Shown here: positions 19,380 through 28,237 of the stretch, piece by piece
Layout of the letters: the number at the start of each line of letters is the position of its first letter
Numbering within the stretch: position 1 is the stretch's first letter
NCBI GenBank assembly: GCA_030849075.1
Contig: JASAOO010003539.1
Location: 1-64,000, forward strand
Direction: 5' to 3'
Length of the DNA: 64,000 bases
Source of the DNA: Zelonia costaricensis
Taxonomy: Eukaryota; Euglenozoa; Kinetoplastea; Trypanosomatida; Trypanosomatidae
Notes under the pieces: generated by a model
Databases searched by the model: none
What the model saw: the letters and a program-made list of their open reading frames with translations, nothing else
What the model was told of the DNA's origin: nothing
Position numbers and translations under genes: made by a program

Positions 19380-20570
19380 ATGCAGGCCGCCGCGAAGACG
19401 CGCAAAAGGGTGCGCTTTGGTGCCGTCACGCACGTCTCGCCACCCCCGCTGGAAGACACGCCGGCCGCGGACGTGCACCGCCGCTGCGGTGGCAACGGCG
19501 GTGCAGACGTGGCAGGCCACGACGCCGAGCTCCTCCCCGGCACAGGCGAGAGCGACGGCTTTGGCGCCGCGCGGCGCGTCACCCTCCTTCTGTGCTCTGC
19601 ACCGCCCCCCTCGAGCGAGGTGCGGCCCGTCATTGTCGTCGACGTAGAGGATGATGAGAAGCGTAGCAGTCCCGTGATGGCATCACCAGCCGCGCCGGCA
19701 CTCCCATGTGCGCCGTCGTCCCCGCCTCAGCCGCCATGCCTCGCCGACGAGGTGCCGTTGGACGAGGCAACGTACGACACACCGCTGGAGTGCGCCGCGT
19801 CAGCGGAACGGCGCGGAGGTGACGTGCCCCTGCCGCCGCCGCGACCGGAAGTGGCCGAGTCCAGCGGCGCCTCCCCGACCCCTCGCGGCAGCTCGCCGAC
19901 GCTCTCGCAGCTGCTGGCAGCAGTGGACGACGTGCTCGGCGGCGGCTCGCAGCGCGCCAGCCAGAGCCCTGTGCCTAGCGTACTTGGTGTAAACGCGGAC
20001 GGTCGCGCGAGCCGCAGCTCCACGCCGCCGCCACCCCAAAGCCAGGTCCAAGAGAGCCCGCCAGCGCCAACGTGTGCTTCGAATGAAGCCACTCCTCGCG
20101 AGGCTGCACCGGATGCGCCGTGCTGCTCTCTCCCACCACCCGCACCTGCCGACGAGTCTGCAGCGGTCTCAGGGGACGGTGCGCAAGCTGCTACGCCGGT
20201 CAAAGCGAACGCCGCCGCCTGCATTTTTTGTGGAGCGGGCGACGAAGGCACAGCCAGCGCGCACCCGGCGCCACCCTTGTGCGTCACAGGTGGAGTCACG
20301 CACCACATGCCGTGCGCTCTCTGGTGCCCTGAGGTGTACTACGACGTCGAGCGCGGCGCGCTGCAGGGCATCGAGGCAGCCGCCGCTCGGGCACAGGGCA
20401 TCAAGTGCGCGCTGTGTCGCCGCCCTGGTGCTGCCGCGGGGTGCGCCTGCGCGACGTGCCCTCTCAGCTTCCACGTGCCGTGCGCTGTGCGGGCGCACGC
20501 CTCCGTGGATGTGGATGCGTTCCTGCTGTACTGCCCCGCTCACCGATGCCAACGAGAGGGCCCCCGCTGA
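19380..20570 (+). CDS. Extended PHD (ePHD) zinc-finger protein
   Basis: A 396-residue protein with a C-terminal extended PHD finger from C281 (CIFCGAG) to about residue 392 (CPAHRC). The order is C-x2-C, then HHMPCALW, GIKCALC, CACATCPLSFHVPCA and a final CPAH, the C2HC-plus-PHD arrangement of zf-HC5HC2H proteins (PHF6, BRPF and JMJD2 families) that bind nucleic acid or histones. Residues 20-275 are Pro/Ser/Ala-rich and probably disordered. The N terminus has a basic patch with R10-V11-R12-F13, a perfect PP1-docking RVxF motif. No second chromatin domain is present. A nuclear chromatin or transcription role is likely by family; the PP1 link is inference from one short motif. Confidence 0.75.
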   Translation: MQAAAKTRKRVRFGAVTHVSPPPLEDTPAADVHRRCGGNGGADVAGHDAELLPGTGESDGFGAARRVTLLLCSAPPPSSEVRPVIVVDVEDDEKRSSPVMASPAAPALPCAPSSPPQPPCLADEVPLDEATYDTPLECAASAERRGGDVPLPPPRPEVAESSGASPTPRGSSPTLSQLLAAVDDVLGGGSQRASQSPVPSVLGVNADGRASRSSTPPPPQSQVQESPPAPTCASNEATPREAAPDAPCCSLPPPAPADESAAVSGDGAQAATPVKANAAACIFCGAGDEGTASAHPAPPLCVTGGVTHHMPCALWCPEVYYDVERGALQGIEAAAARAQGIKCALCRRPGAAAGCACATCPLSFHVPCAVRAHASVDVDAFLLYCPAHRCQREGPR

Positions 20571-20981
20571 CGTCGCTGATGAGCCGGTCAGGTGCGAGAG
20601 CAGCGTCACGGCGAGGCGCAGCGCCTGCGGCTGTGCAAAGTGATTGTGTTTGTTCGGTGACGAAGCCGCTGTGCCATGACGTCGTGCCGCTTTGAGCTGC
20701 ACCGTAACGAGATACGCACTCGAGGAGGATGCGTTGACGCGCGTGTTCTTGCGACACGCGAAGGAGGAAAGAAGTGTGCCTACCGCCTTCCACTGCGAGG
20801 CAATCCCACTGGCGAAGGATGCAACCTACACACGCCTCCCCCCCCCTCCAAACTCGTCCTCTGCTTGAACCTGTCCTCCTCCTCCGCTCTTTACGCTCTA
20901 AGCAGCACCCGCGGCCCTCAGCTGCTCTCTGTGCACCTTCTTGCAGCAATCACATCTATTCAGCAAAGCCGCGCGTGGCCC
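20571..20981. other. Short spacer with acceptor
   Basis: C run near 20838-20846 and C/T tracts to 20940. AG at 20945-20946 (cttcttgcag) is the best acceptor; 20901-20905 has two more. No gene seen. Confidence 0.55.
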
Positions 20982-21398
20982 ATGTTGTGCGCGTCGGACC
21001 TCAACGCCGTCGTCAGCAGCGCCGTCGGCGACGGGGTGCTCATGGCGCTGCTCCTCGACGCCTCGGGCAACGCGATCGCCTCGGCCTTTGCCGGCACCCC
21101 GGCGCAGAAGGACGTCACGTACGCGCCCGTCGTGGCTGCCACGGCGAACATGTGGCGCGCCTACGGCCGCAGCGAGCTGGCGATGAACAAGCTCAATCTT
21201 GAGCTGGAGACGGAGTCGCTGGAGCAGATGCTGGTGTGCTTCCCGGACAAGAAGATCTGCGCCATGGCTGTCGCCGACACCGCCGTCGTCTCGCTCGTGT
21301 CGGCCGACGAGTCCGTGACGGAGGGGTTCCTGAAGCTCAAGACCGCAGCGCTGCAGCGCAAGCTGGACCGCCTGCTGCGGCCCGTCATGGCGGAGTGA
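20982..21398 (+). CDS. Roadblock/LC7 protein, LAMTOR2-like
   Basis: The 138 residues cover one Roadblock/LC7 fold and little else. The start MLCASDLNAVVSSAV, the strand LMALLLDASGNAIA, the helix ATANMWRAYGRSEL and the C-terminal strand-helix (VVSLV...GFLKLKTAALQRKLDRLLRPV) follow LAMTOR2 (p14, MAPBPIP) more closely than dynein light chain roadblock. In animals LAMTOR2 is part of Ragulator, the late-endosomal scaffold for Rag GTPases and TORC1. The start at 20982 directly precedes the conserved N-terminal helix; the frame is open upstream, but that part is spacer 5' of AG 20946. Dynein-type roadblock or MglB-like proteins are the alternative identities. Confidence 0.7.
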   Translation: MLCASDLNAVVSSAVGDGVLMALLLDASGNAIASAFAGTPAQKDVTYAPVVAATANMWRAYGRSELAMNKLNLELETESLEQMLVCFPDKKICAMAVADTAVVSLVSADESVTEGFLKLKTAALQRKLDRLLRPVMAE

Positions 21399-22058
21399 GT
21401 GGGTTTCACAGGAGTGCTGCCTGTCACCGCACCAGCGCGGTGGCTTCTGCGCTTCTTCCTATCGGCCGCTCGCGCTCCCGCCTGCGCATATGCGAGTGAC
21501 GTATGTGTGTGTGCTTGTGAATTTCCAGGCGTTGCCGACGTCCTACTCCGCGGTGGTCCGGTTTTTAGCGGGTATCCTCCTTCTCTGCTGAGTGCACTTG
21601 CGCGACGCGTGATGCGACTGTCGACCTTTGTGTGTGTGTGTGTGTTTCTCTTCTTGTCTGTTTGCCCTTGCCGAGCTCTGCTGCTTCCCTTCAGCGTCCC
21701 TCCACCACTCTTGTGGCTGGACGTCGAGCAGGCATGTGCACGCGCGAGACAAGTGCAGCACTCTTGCTGGAAACGAAGGCACCCGTAAAACAAGAAAACA
21801 GAAAACTGTGGATGCACAAAGCAGACGCCGTCCAAAGGCGCCCGCATGCGGCCACTGTCTCGCCTTCCCTTCACCGACTTGCATCTTCGTGTTTGTCGTT
21901 GCTGTCATGTGCCCTTGTCACGCAAGTCTCGAAGACGCGTCGCAAGCACTGTGGACAAGCGGCCTCCTCCGTGTGTACCTTCGCTCTTCTTTTTATTTCG
22001 CTCCGCCCCCCCCCCCCCAACGCCTCTCACTGCACAGAGAGCCGTTGCCGAAGGTGCT
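21399..22058. other. Intergenic spacer
   Basis: GT run near 21629-21645, T/C-rich sequence near 21980, a 13-C run at 22006-22018, then AG 22036-22037 (ctgcacag), the probable acceptor 22 bases before the OXA1 start. No gene seen. Confidence 0.6.
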
Positions 22059-23750
22059 ATGCTGCGCCACTGTCGTTGCGTGCCATCGGTGCGACTCGGA
22101 GTTGCCTCGGCGGTGTCGTGCCGCTCGCACACCCTGCATGCAGTCAGCTACCGCCAGTACCACAGCGGCAGCAGCAGCCCCGTCCCCGATGCAGCCACCG
22201 CCGCTGCCTCTACAAGTGCGGCGACGCCGACGGCGTCGGGCAGTCCGCTGACGTACCTGGACTACATGGACCGCGCGTGGAACAGCAAGTGGTTTGGCTC
22301 GGTGGACGAGAGCGCCGTCGCCGCGGCCAACTCCGCCGTGGCAACCGCCCCACCATCCGTGTTCGCCGAGACGTTCCTGTCTCTCCAGCACGCCCTCGGA
22401 GTGGAGGCGGGCACGCTCGTCTATTGCGCTGGCGCAAGTACACGCCTTGCGACGCTCTTCTTCTCCCTCTACGCCGAACGGGCCGGAGCGCGGATGCGGC
22501 TGGCGCTGCCGGAGCTGCGGAAGCCGCAGGACGACTTCAACCGCGTCTACTTCAACGACCTCGCCTCCGCGATGGAAGTGCAGGTGGCCGCGAGTGTGCT
22601 GAAGAGTCAGCGGCGCGCCGTCTTCGGCAAGTACAAAACGTCCAACCTCAAGTGCATTGCCTCGCTGGCCATGGCACCGGTCATCATGACAGGCCTCTAC
22701 CAAGTCTCCGCGTTGTGCGAGAACGCGGCGCTTGACGTGGGTACGTCGTCCTTCGCGTGGTGCAGCGCACTGACGCTGCCCGACCCGTACTTTGTGCTGC
22801 CGCTGCTCACGTGCGCCATCACGCTGGTCAACTTCGAGCTCTCCGTGTCGAAGGAGATCAAGACGGGCTGGATGCGGAACGTCATATGGGGTGCCCGCCT
22901 GGGCTGCCTCTGCGTCGTCCCGGTCGTGGCGTCGTTCCGCGCCGGCGTTTGCCTCTACCTGATCGGAATGAACACCGCGGGCCTGCTGCAGCCGCTGCTC
23001 CTGCGCTCCGCAGCGTTCCGTCGGTGGTTCGGCTTCCCGCCCGACGCAGAGTTGACGGCCGCCGCCGCGGCAGCAGGAGCGGCGCCGCCGTCCGCCGGGC
23101 CGCACCGGCGGGCCGCAATGAAGCCCCACACGTCCAACGCCAGCGGGACGGCGAATGGCGGCATGGCTGCCTCGCTGCGGGGGCGCATTCCTGCGGCTGT
23201 GGCGCTGGCAGGGGCAGGCAGCAGCGATGACGCCGATGCTGCCGAGCGCGCCAAGAGCAACGACGTGCTGCAGGCGAGCATGACAGTGCAGTTCCCGTAC
23301 CTCAGCCACCTTCTCAACCCGCAGGTGAACGATCACCTCGAGCTCTTTGCCAAGGTGCCGAGCAAGCAGTCGAAGCCCGACTTTGCGCGCCGACCCACGG
23401 CAGCAGCGGCGCACCGCGAGCCGTCTGCGCCGAGCGCGTCGTCTGCAGTCGCTGGTCACGGCAGCCGCTACGCCCGCGGCGCGAACCCGCTCATGCAAGA
23501 GACACCGCTGCACCGCCATCCGGCCAGCTCGCCGTCGACCGCGCGCGACGGCGGGAGCGCAACCGCCACCGCGGCGGCGGCAGCGCCGGGCAGGCACACC
23601 ACCAGTAAGTCGAAGGGGTCCACGTTTGCGTCTAGCGGGTGGAAGAGTGCGCAGCTGTCCTTTGACGAGCAGGACTTCATTCCATCGTACAGCAACGATG
23701 CGAAGAGTGACTCTGCCAGTGCCCCAGCGCCGTCCTCGCGGCACAAGTGA
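22059..23750 (+). CDS. OXA1: Oxa1/YidC-type mitochondrial insertase
   Basis: Oxa1 family proteins insert mitochondrially made and some imported proteins into the inner membrane. The 563-residue product begins with an Arg/Ser/Cys-rich presequence (MLRHCRCVPSVRLG) containing few acids. The Oxa1 core runs from about 150 to 330: a charged matrix-facing loop (LPELRKPQDDFNRVYFND...), a hydrophobic segment near 195-215, the family block LTLPDPYFVLPLLTCAITLVNFEL (about 240-262) and two more segments at about 278-325. The last ~230 residues are Ala/Ser/Pro-rich with polar stretches and no clear coiled coil, longer than the tail of yeast Oxa1. The start follows acceptor 22037. Confidence 0.8.
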   Translation: MLRHCRCVPSVRLGVASAVSCRSHTLHAVSYRQYHSGSSSPVPDAATAAASTSAATPTASGSPLTYLDYMDRAWNSKWFGSVDESAVAAANSAVATAPPSVFAETFLSLQHALGVEAGTLVYCAGASTRLATLFFSLYAERAGARMRLALPELRKPQDDFNRVYFNDLASAMEVQVAASVLKSQRRAVFGKYKTSNLKCIASLAMAPVIMTGLYQVSALCENAALDVGTSSFAWCSALTLPDPYFVLPLLTCAITLVNFELSVSKEIKTGWMRNVIWGARLGCLCVVPVVASFRAGVCLYLIGMNTAGLLQPLLLRSAAFRRWFGFPPDAELTAAAAAAGAAPPSAGPHRRAAMKPHTSNASGTANGGMAASLRGRIPAAVALAGAGSSDDADAAERAKSNDVLQASMTVQFPYLSHLLNPQVNDHLELFAKVPSKQSKPDFARRPTAAAAHREPSAPSASSAVAGHGSRYARGANPLMQETPLHRHPASSPSTARDGGSATATAAAAAPGRHTTSKSKGSTFASSGWKSAQLSFDEQDFIPSYSNDAKSDSASAPAPSSRHK

Positions 23751-24327
23751 CGGACTACGGAGTTTTAACGACTGTAGGATTGGTGGGCACTTCGTGTGTG
23801 CGTGTGTGCGTCTTCTTCTCCGCGTTCACCACCACGGTCTTCGGCCTATTGCCTCCTCCCTCACTGACTGCTGGGCTGCGGCCGGCCCATTCTCTCACAC
23901 AAGTTGGGGGGCGGCCCTGTCAGCGCCCTACCCTAACACAGACACACAGAGCGAGAATAAAAGACACAAGCACGCTCGCGCGCACTCGCTTTGTGCTTTC
24001 GCAGCGAAGACACACTTCACTGTGCACATCCGCTACTCCGTCATGGTCTGTATCGGCCATGAGCGCGCCTGCCCCCCTCCCACGCCTTTCCCCAGCTCGC
24101 CGCACTGAACCCACATCGTTATCCGCGCCATGTGTCTGTGTGTGTGTGTGTGTGCATGTGGGTGTGTAACGCTGTGTGCCTTCCATTTCCTTCCCTCCTT
24201 TTTGTGTGTGTGTGTGTGATTCCTAACCGCATATCTCGCAAAGCACAGCGCCTCACGCCGCGTCTGCACCTCGACCCCCTGCTCCATTCCGCACCACCAG
24301 CTGCGGCGCACTCGGCATTGCGAGGCC
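23751..24327. other. Intergenic spacer
   Basis: Two GT-rich stretches (about 24131-24167 and 24204-24218) separated by a pyrimidine tract, then AG at 24242-24243 and 24247-24248 as acceptor candidates for PSD. No gene seen. Confidence 0.6.
24131..24167. repeat. GT-rich microsatellite
   Basis: Imperfect alternating GT tract with a perfect core at about 24137-24154, next to the pyrimidine tract of the PSD acceptor. Confidence 0.85.
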
Positions 24328-25389
24328 ATGGCGCCCCTGCGTCTCAGCGCGCCGCTGCGCTTCTACAAGAGCAACCGCGACATCCGCCTGTCCAACCCCG
24401 CACGGCGTTGGCTGTACAACAACATCATCCTCGGCGCGATGGGGGCCTTTGGCGGCTACCTTGCGCTGCGCTATCGGCTGGCCGCCCGGGAGGCCGCGCA
24501 GGCCCCGGAGGACGGGAACCGGCTCTGCTCCAGCGACATGGTCGACTTCCTGCGCTACATGCCGTTTAACCTCGGCTCCAACGTGGCCGGCCGGCTGGCC
24601 GAGAACCTCTCCGTGCCACCGTGGCTGCACAACTGGTTCGTGCAGGCGCTGGTGCGTTGGTATGCAATGGACATGTCGGAGTCGGTGCAGCAGACCGACT
24701 TCGACACCTTCCAGCACTTCTACACACGTGATTGGACATCCGCCGCGCGGCCCGTGGACGCGGCCGCCTCGGTGGTTGTCGCGCCATGTGACGGCCAGGT
24801 GCTGGCGGTGGATGCGGACGTGGATGGGACGACGCTGGTGCAGGTGAAGGGGCACACGTACGGCCTGCGAGCCCTGCTGCAGGACACGCCGCCGCCGCTG
24901 AATCGCGACACGCACCGGCGCGTGGCGGTGGTACTGCGCATGCGCAACTGCGACTTCCACCACGTCATCGCCCCGCTCTCGTTCACGTGCGAGGAGAGCA
25001 TCTACGTGCCGGGTGCGCTGATGCCCGCGACGGCGGCCGGCTTTCACTGGATTCCGTCTGTCCTCACGCTGAACGAGCGGCTGGTGTTGCGCGGCACCTC
25101 GAGCGACAGGGCGCACTTGCCGCTGTATCTGGCCCTCGTCGGCAGCACCCTGACCGGCCGCATCACGCTGTACATGGACAAGCGCGTGCGCACCAACTAC
25201 CTGGACCCACCGTCGTACGCGGTGCACTCGCCGTACACCTCGAGGCCGCTCGTGCCACGCGGGGAACGGGTTGCAACCTTCAACTGGGGCTCTGCTGTGG
25301 TGCTCGTGATGGATGTGCCACGCAGCTGCACCGTTCTTAAACACGCCGGTGACGTGGTGAAGGCTGGCGAAGCACTTTTCAATTTGTAG
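24328..25389 (+). CDS. PSD: Phosphatidylserine decarboxylase
   Basis: Converts phosphatidylserine to phosphatidylethanolamine using a pyruvoyl group made by self-cleavage. The 353 residues contain the auto-cleavage triad of the family: D155 (APCDGQV), H211/H212 (CDFHHVIAP, equivalent to YHR in other PSDs) and G321-S322 in the sequence NWGSAVV. Cleavage between G321 and S322 would leave a short alpha chain of about 32 residues, as in known PSDs. The usual LGST motif is WGSA here, so the last residue is changed but Gly-Ser is kept. A hydrophobic segment at about 28-50 after a basic N terminus fits an inner mitochondrial membrane anchor. The ATG at 24328 matches the acceptors just upstream. Confidence 0.92.
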   Translation: MAPLRLSAPLRFYKSNRDIRLSNPARRWLYNNIILGAMGAFGGYLALRYRLAAREAAQAPEDGNRLCSSDMVDFLRYMPFNLGSNVAGRLAENLSVPPWLHNWFVQALVRWYAMDMSESVQQTDFDTFQHFYTRDWTSAARPVDAAASVVVAPCDGQVLAVDADVDGTTLVQVKGHTYGLRALLQDTPPPLNRDTHRRVAVVLRMRNCDFHHVIAPLSFTCEESIYVPGALMPATAAGFHWIPSVLTLNERLVLRGTSSDRAHLPLYLALVGSTLTGRITLYMDKRVRTNYLDPPSYAVHSPYTSRPLVPRGERVATFNWGSAVVLVMDVPRSCTVLKHAGDVVKAGEALFNL

Positions 25390-26088
25390 GCGAGCACGCG
25401 CCGTGCGTCCACGCAGCTCCAGGCCTGTGCTGCCCTCCCGTGCGCGCTGCTGTCGTTGTCGCCGTCTCACAGATTTCATTCGGCTCGTGCGCGCTGTCGC
25501 CGCTAAGGGGGCGGGAAGAGGAGGAGGAGGGGTGGCGGTGTTGCGCCGTCGGAGCTTTCCCACCCCCACCCCGCTCTCTTCCCTTTCCGCGTCACCGTCT
25601 CCATCCCTTGTTGACCCCATCCCGACGCTAACGTGCAACGCTGACAAGGCGCACAAAAAGATGGAAACACGCAATGAAGAGAGAGAGAGAGAGATGTGCA
25701 GCATCCGGCACGCGGCTGGAAATGCTTGACGTTCTCACGGCTGCCGTGCGCAAGCTGCGCCTTCTGCCTCTGTGTTTTTTTTTCTTTTTGTCATGAACCC
25801 TCTGAACGTAAGCTCCTCTGTGTCGCAGTGGAACGTGAACTACACTGCACGGTGTCTTCATCATCTGTCGCACTGCAACTCCCACCCGAACCTCAGCAAG
25901 CACCCACGCGGACTCACAGAACCTCTCCGCCCGCTCCACCTCAACCCCTCCCCCCTCTCCCCCCCCAGCCACAGGCGTACAGTCCCTTGGGGCAGGAGGG
26001 CTCACCGCACACACGCATACACGGGTGCAACTCGCGCTGTTTCTCTGGCTCTTTGCTCCTCCTTGACCCTCTCCTCCTATCCACTCAC
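25390..26088. other. Intergenic spacer
   Basis: Mixed sequence, a GA run near 25678-25694 and C/T-rich sequence from 25910 to 26085. AG 25918-25919 is one acceptor candidate. After the last tract (26040-26096) the first AG is at 26097-26098, inside the next annotated reading frame, which leaves that start codon ambiguous. Confidence 0.55.
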
Positions 26089-27555
26089 ATGTCTCTAGCG
26101 GCGATGGAGGCGCCGGAGCGGGGCGACGTTGCCCACCTGCAAGACCTCCTGCACAAGCGCGAGTACCACCTGGCTGAGCTGATCGACGAGGTCGTGTTTG
26201 CCGAACAGGAGCGCTACAAGGCAGCCAAGGAGGCGCAGTGCCTGCGCGAGCTGACGACCCGCCTTGAAGGCGTCATTGACAAGCTGCTGCAGTACCACAT
26301 CACCTTGCACTCCAAGGTGCTGCTGCCGGCGCTGATCGGCGCACCAGACGAGCGCGGCGTGGGGGCCTCCCCTACAGAGGGCGAGACGGCGGGGGCGTTT
26401 GGTGGGCTGGGCAAGGACTTCCTCGCCGAGCTGCTCGCGGAGCCGCACCTCTCCACCGAAGCGAAGCGCCTCCTGCAGACGGTGCTGCACGAGCCCCGCA
26501 ACGGCGAGCGCCGACGGCCCTCCTCAGGAAGCGGTGAAGTGGAGGTGGCAGCGGTGCAGCGCAGCACGCGCCGCGCCATCGAGCTCAGCGACTCCCTCCT
26601 ACAGAACCAGGAGACGCTGGCGCAGCTGCTCCACAGCATCCAAGACCAGGCAACCGACCTTCTTCACCGCTGGGACGATCTGGGCAACGGCACGGCAAAG
26701 CTGCAAGGTGGTCGCGAGATCGATGGGCGGCGGCGGCGGTCTGCCAGCGAGGTGGCCCCGTTTCGGCTGGAGAACCTCCAGCAGCACAGCAGCCGCGCGC
26801 GCGAGATCGAGCAGGCGCTGCGGAGCGTCGAGCAGGAGCGGGACGCCTTGCAGGCTCAGCTTCGGGAGCGGAACGCGGCCGCGGCGGCCGAGGCGGCGCA
26901 CTCAGCCGCAGCCCCCGACCGCAGTGCCGATGAGGCGTGGCTGAGGGAGAAGGTACAGCTAAAGCAAGAGCTCGCCTACGCCCAGCAGCGCGTGCTGACG
27001 GAGCAGGCGCGCAGCCACGACCTCCGCAAGCAGGTGGCCCAGCTGGAGAAGGTGGCCGCCGCGTCCCCCATCGCGGCGCCGGCTGCTACACGGACCAGCC
27101 CCGCACCCTGCAGCCGCTGTGCCCAGACCCAGGCGGAGCTGAAGAAGAAGTTAGCCGACTACCACGCAGCCAAGGCAGCCTGGAAGGCAGAGGAGCAGCG
27201 GCTCAACAAGGAGCTCGCCGCGCTGCAGTCGCGTACTGCGCCGGCCGCCACGGCGGCACCGCCCGTGCACCCGGCTGGGCCGCTGAGTGAGCGCAAGATT
27301 GGTCAGCTCGAGGCTACCGTGGCGGCCATGAAGGCAGACTTGCAGATCATGGAGATGCGCATGTCCATTGTGCAGGACGAGCGCGAGGCAGAGCGGCGCC
27401 GCATTCTTGCCGCCCACGCGCGCGAGCGGGACCGCCTCCTCCACGAGCGGGACGAGTGTCAGCGCATCCTTGACAAGATGTCCCGCGAGCTGCAGGGCTT
27501 GTCCCGCATCGGCACCGCTGCAGCCCCGCCGGCGATCGCGAACATTGCCGGGTAG
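26089..27555 (+). CDS. Coiled-coil protein, unknown function
   Basis: Not recognised. The 488-residue product is mostly charged helix: an N-terminal segment at about 10-70, a middle segment at about 160-215, and long coiled-coil stretches at about 235-275, 285-325, 345-380 and 405-470, rich in E, Q, R and A heptad-like patterns. C341-S-R-C344 sits between two helices. Such proteins in trypanosomatids are often cytoskeletal or flagellar, but nothing here proves that. Two starts compete: ATG 26089 (MSLAAMEAPERG) and the in-frame ATG 26104 (MEAPERG). The strongest acceptor-like AG (26097-26098) lies between them and would favour 26104; acceptor 25919 would favour 26089. Confidence 0.75.
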   Translation: MSLAAMEAPERGDVAHLQDLLHKREYHLAELIDEVVFAEQERYKAAKEAQCLRELTTRLEGVIDKLLQYHITLHSKVLLPALIGAPDERGVGASPTEGETAGAFGGLGKDFLAELLAEPHLSTEAKRLLQTVLHEPRNGERRRPSSGSGEVEVAAVQRSTRRAIELSDSLLQNQETLAQLLHSIQDQATDLLHRWDDLGNGTAKLQGGREIDGRRRRSASEVAPFRLENLQQHSSRAREIEQALRSVEQERDALQAQLRERNAAAAAEAAHSAAAPDRSADEAWLREKVQLKQELAYAQQRVLTEQARSHDLRKQVAQLEKVAAASPIAAPAATRTSPAPCSRCAQTQAELKKKLADYHAAKAAWKAEEQRLNKELAALQSRTAPAATAAPPVHPAGPLSERKIGQLEATVAAMKADLQIMEMRMSIVQDEREAERRRILAAHARERDRLLHERDECQRILDKMSRELQGLSRIGTAAAPPAIANIAG

Positions 27556-28237
27556 ACCCCCCTGGCGCCCTTTCCTTCCCCCTCTCCCTCCCTCCTCGTC
27601 AGGTGGACCGGCGCAGGGCTGCCTTGCTCTGCTGCCCTGGTCTCCCGTGTACCTCTGCTTTACTGCTTCCCCATTGCTGACGCACGTCGCGTGTGCGCAC
27701 GTGTGCGACTGTCTCGTAGTGTACCGGTATCCTAAAAAAAACAAAAACGACACCGAGACTCGCCTCATCAGTCGAACGTCGTATCTTTGCGGGTTCCTTG
27801 CTGCCGCGGCGCCCGGACCAAGTCCGTGCCTGTGAGTGTGAAAGAGAGAGAGAGCGACGCGCTTTCCTGCTTCCCCTTCTCACTCCCCCCCCTCATCACT
27901 CCCACTCCTGCGCCACTCTCTTGCGTTACACGTACGCGCTGCTTGGCCGCTGAGACCTTTTCTGTGGCTCCCTTTCTGCACTGCGCGTCCCACAAACGAC
28001 GCCTCTTCACAGCAGCCAGCCACAGGCGAAAGAGGGAGAGAGTCGCAGCCGGAGACGAGCAGCATTTTGTCGGCTCGCCAACTCGCCCGTCCACCCTTCC
28101 CCCCCCCCTCGCTGCTCATCCCTGTCGCCCCAACGTGTGTGCGGAGTGCCACCACAGATACACACACACGGAGCGTGGCAGGTTTGCCGACAAGAATTGA
28201 AAAGGAAAACTGCTGCGCTGTCGTGACGACAACAAGG
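27556..28237. other. Intergenic spacer
   Basis: C/T-rich downstream of the stop, a GA run near 27841-27854, further C/T tracts, and AG 28011-28012 (gcctcttcacag) as the best acceptor. No gene seen. Confidence 0.55.

Noticed and set aside
21993..23744. 583-codon minus-strand frame over OXA1
   Set aside because: Arg/His/Gly-rich shadow of the insertase gene on the opposite strand.
24253..25704. 483-codon minus-strand frame over PSD
   Set aside because: Shadow of phosphatidylserine decarboxylase.
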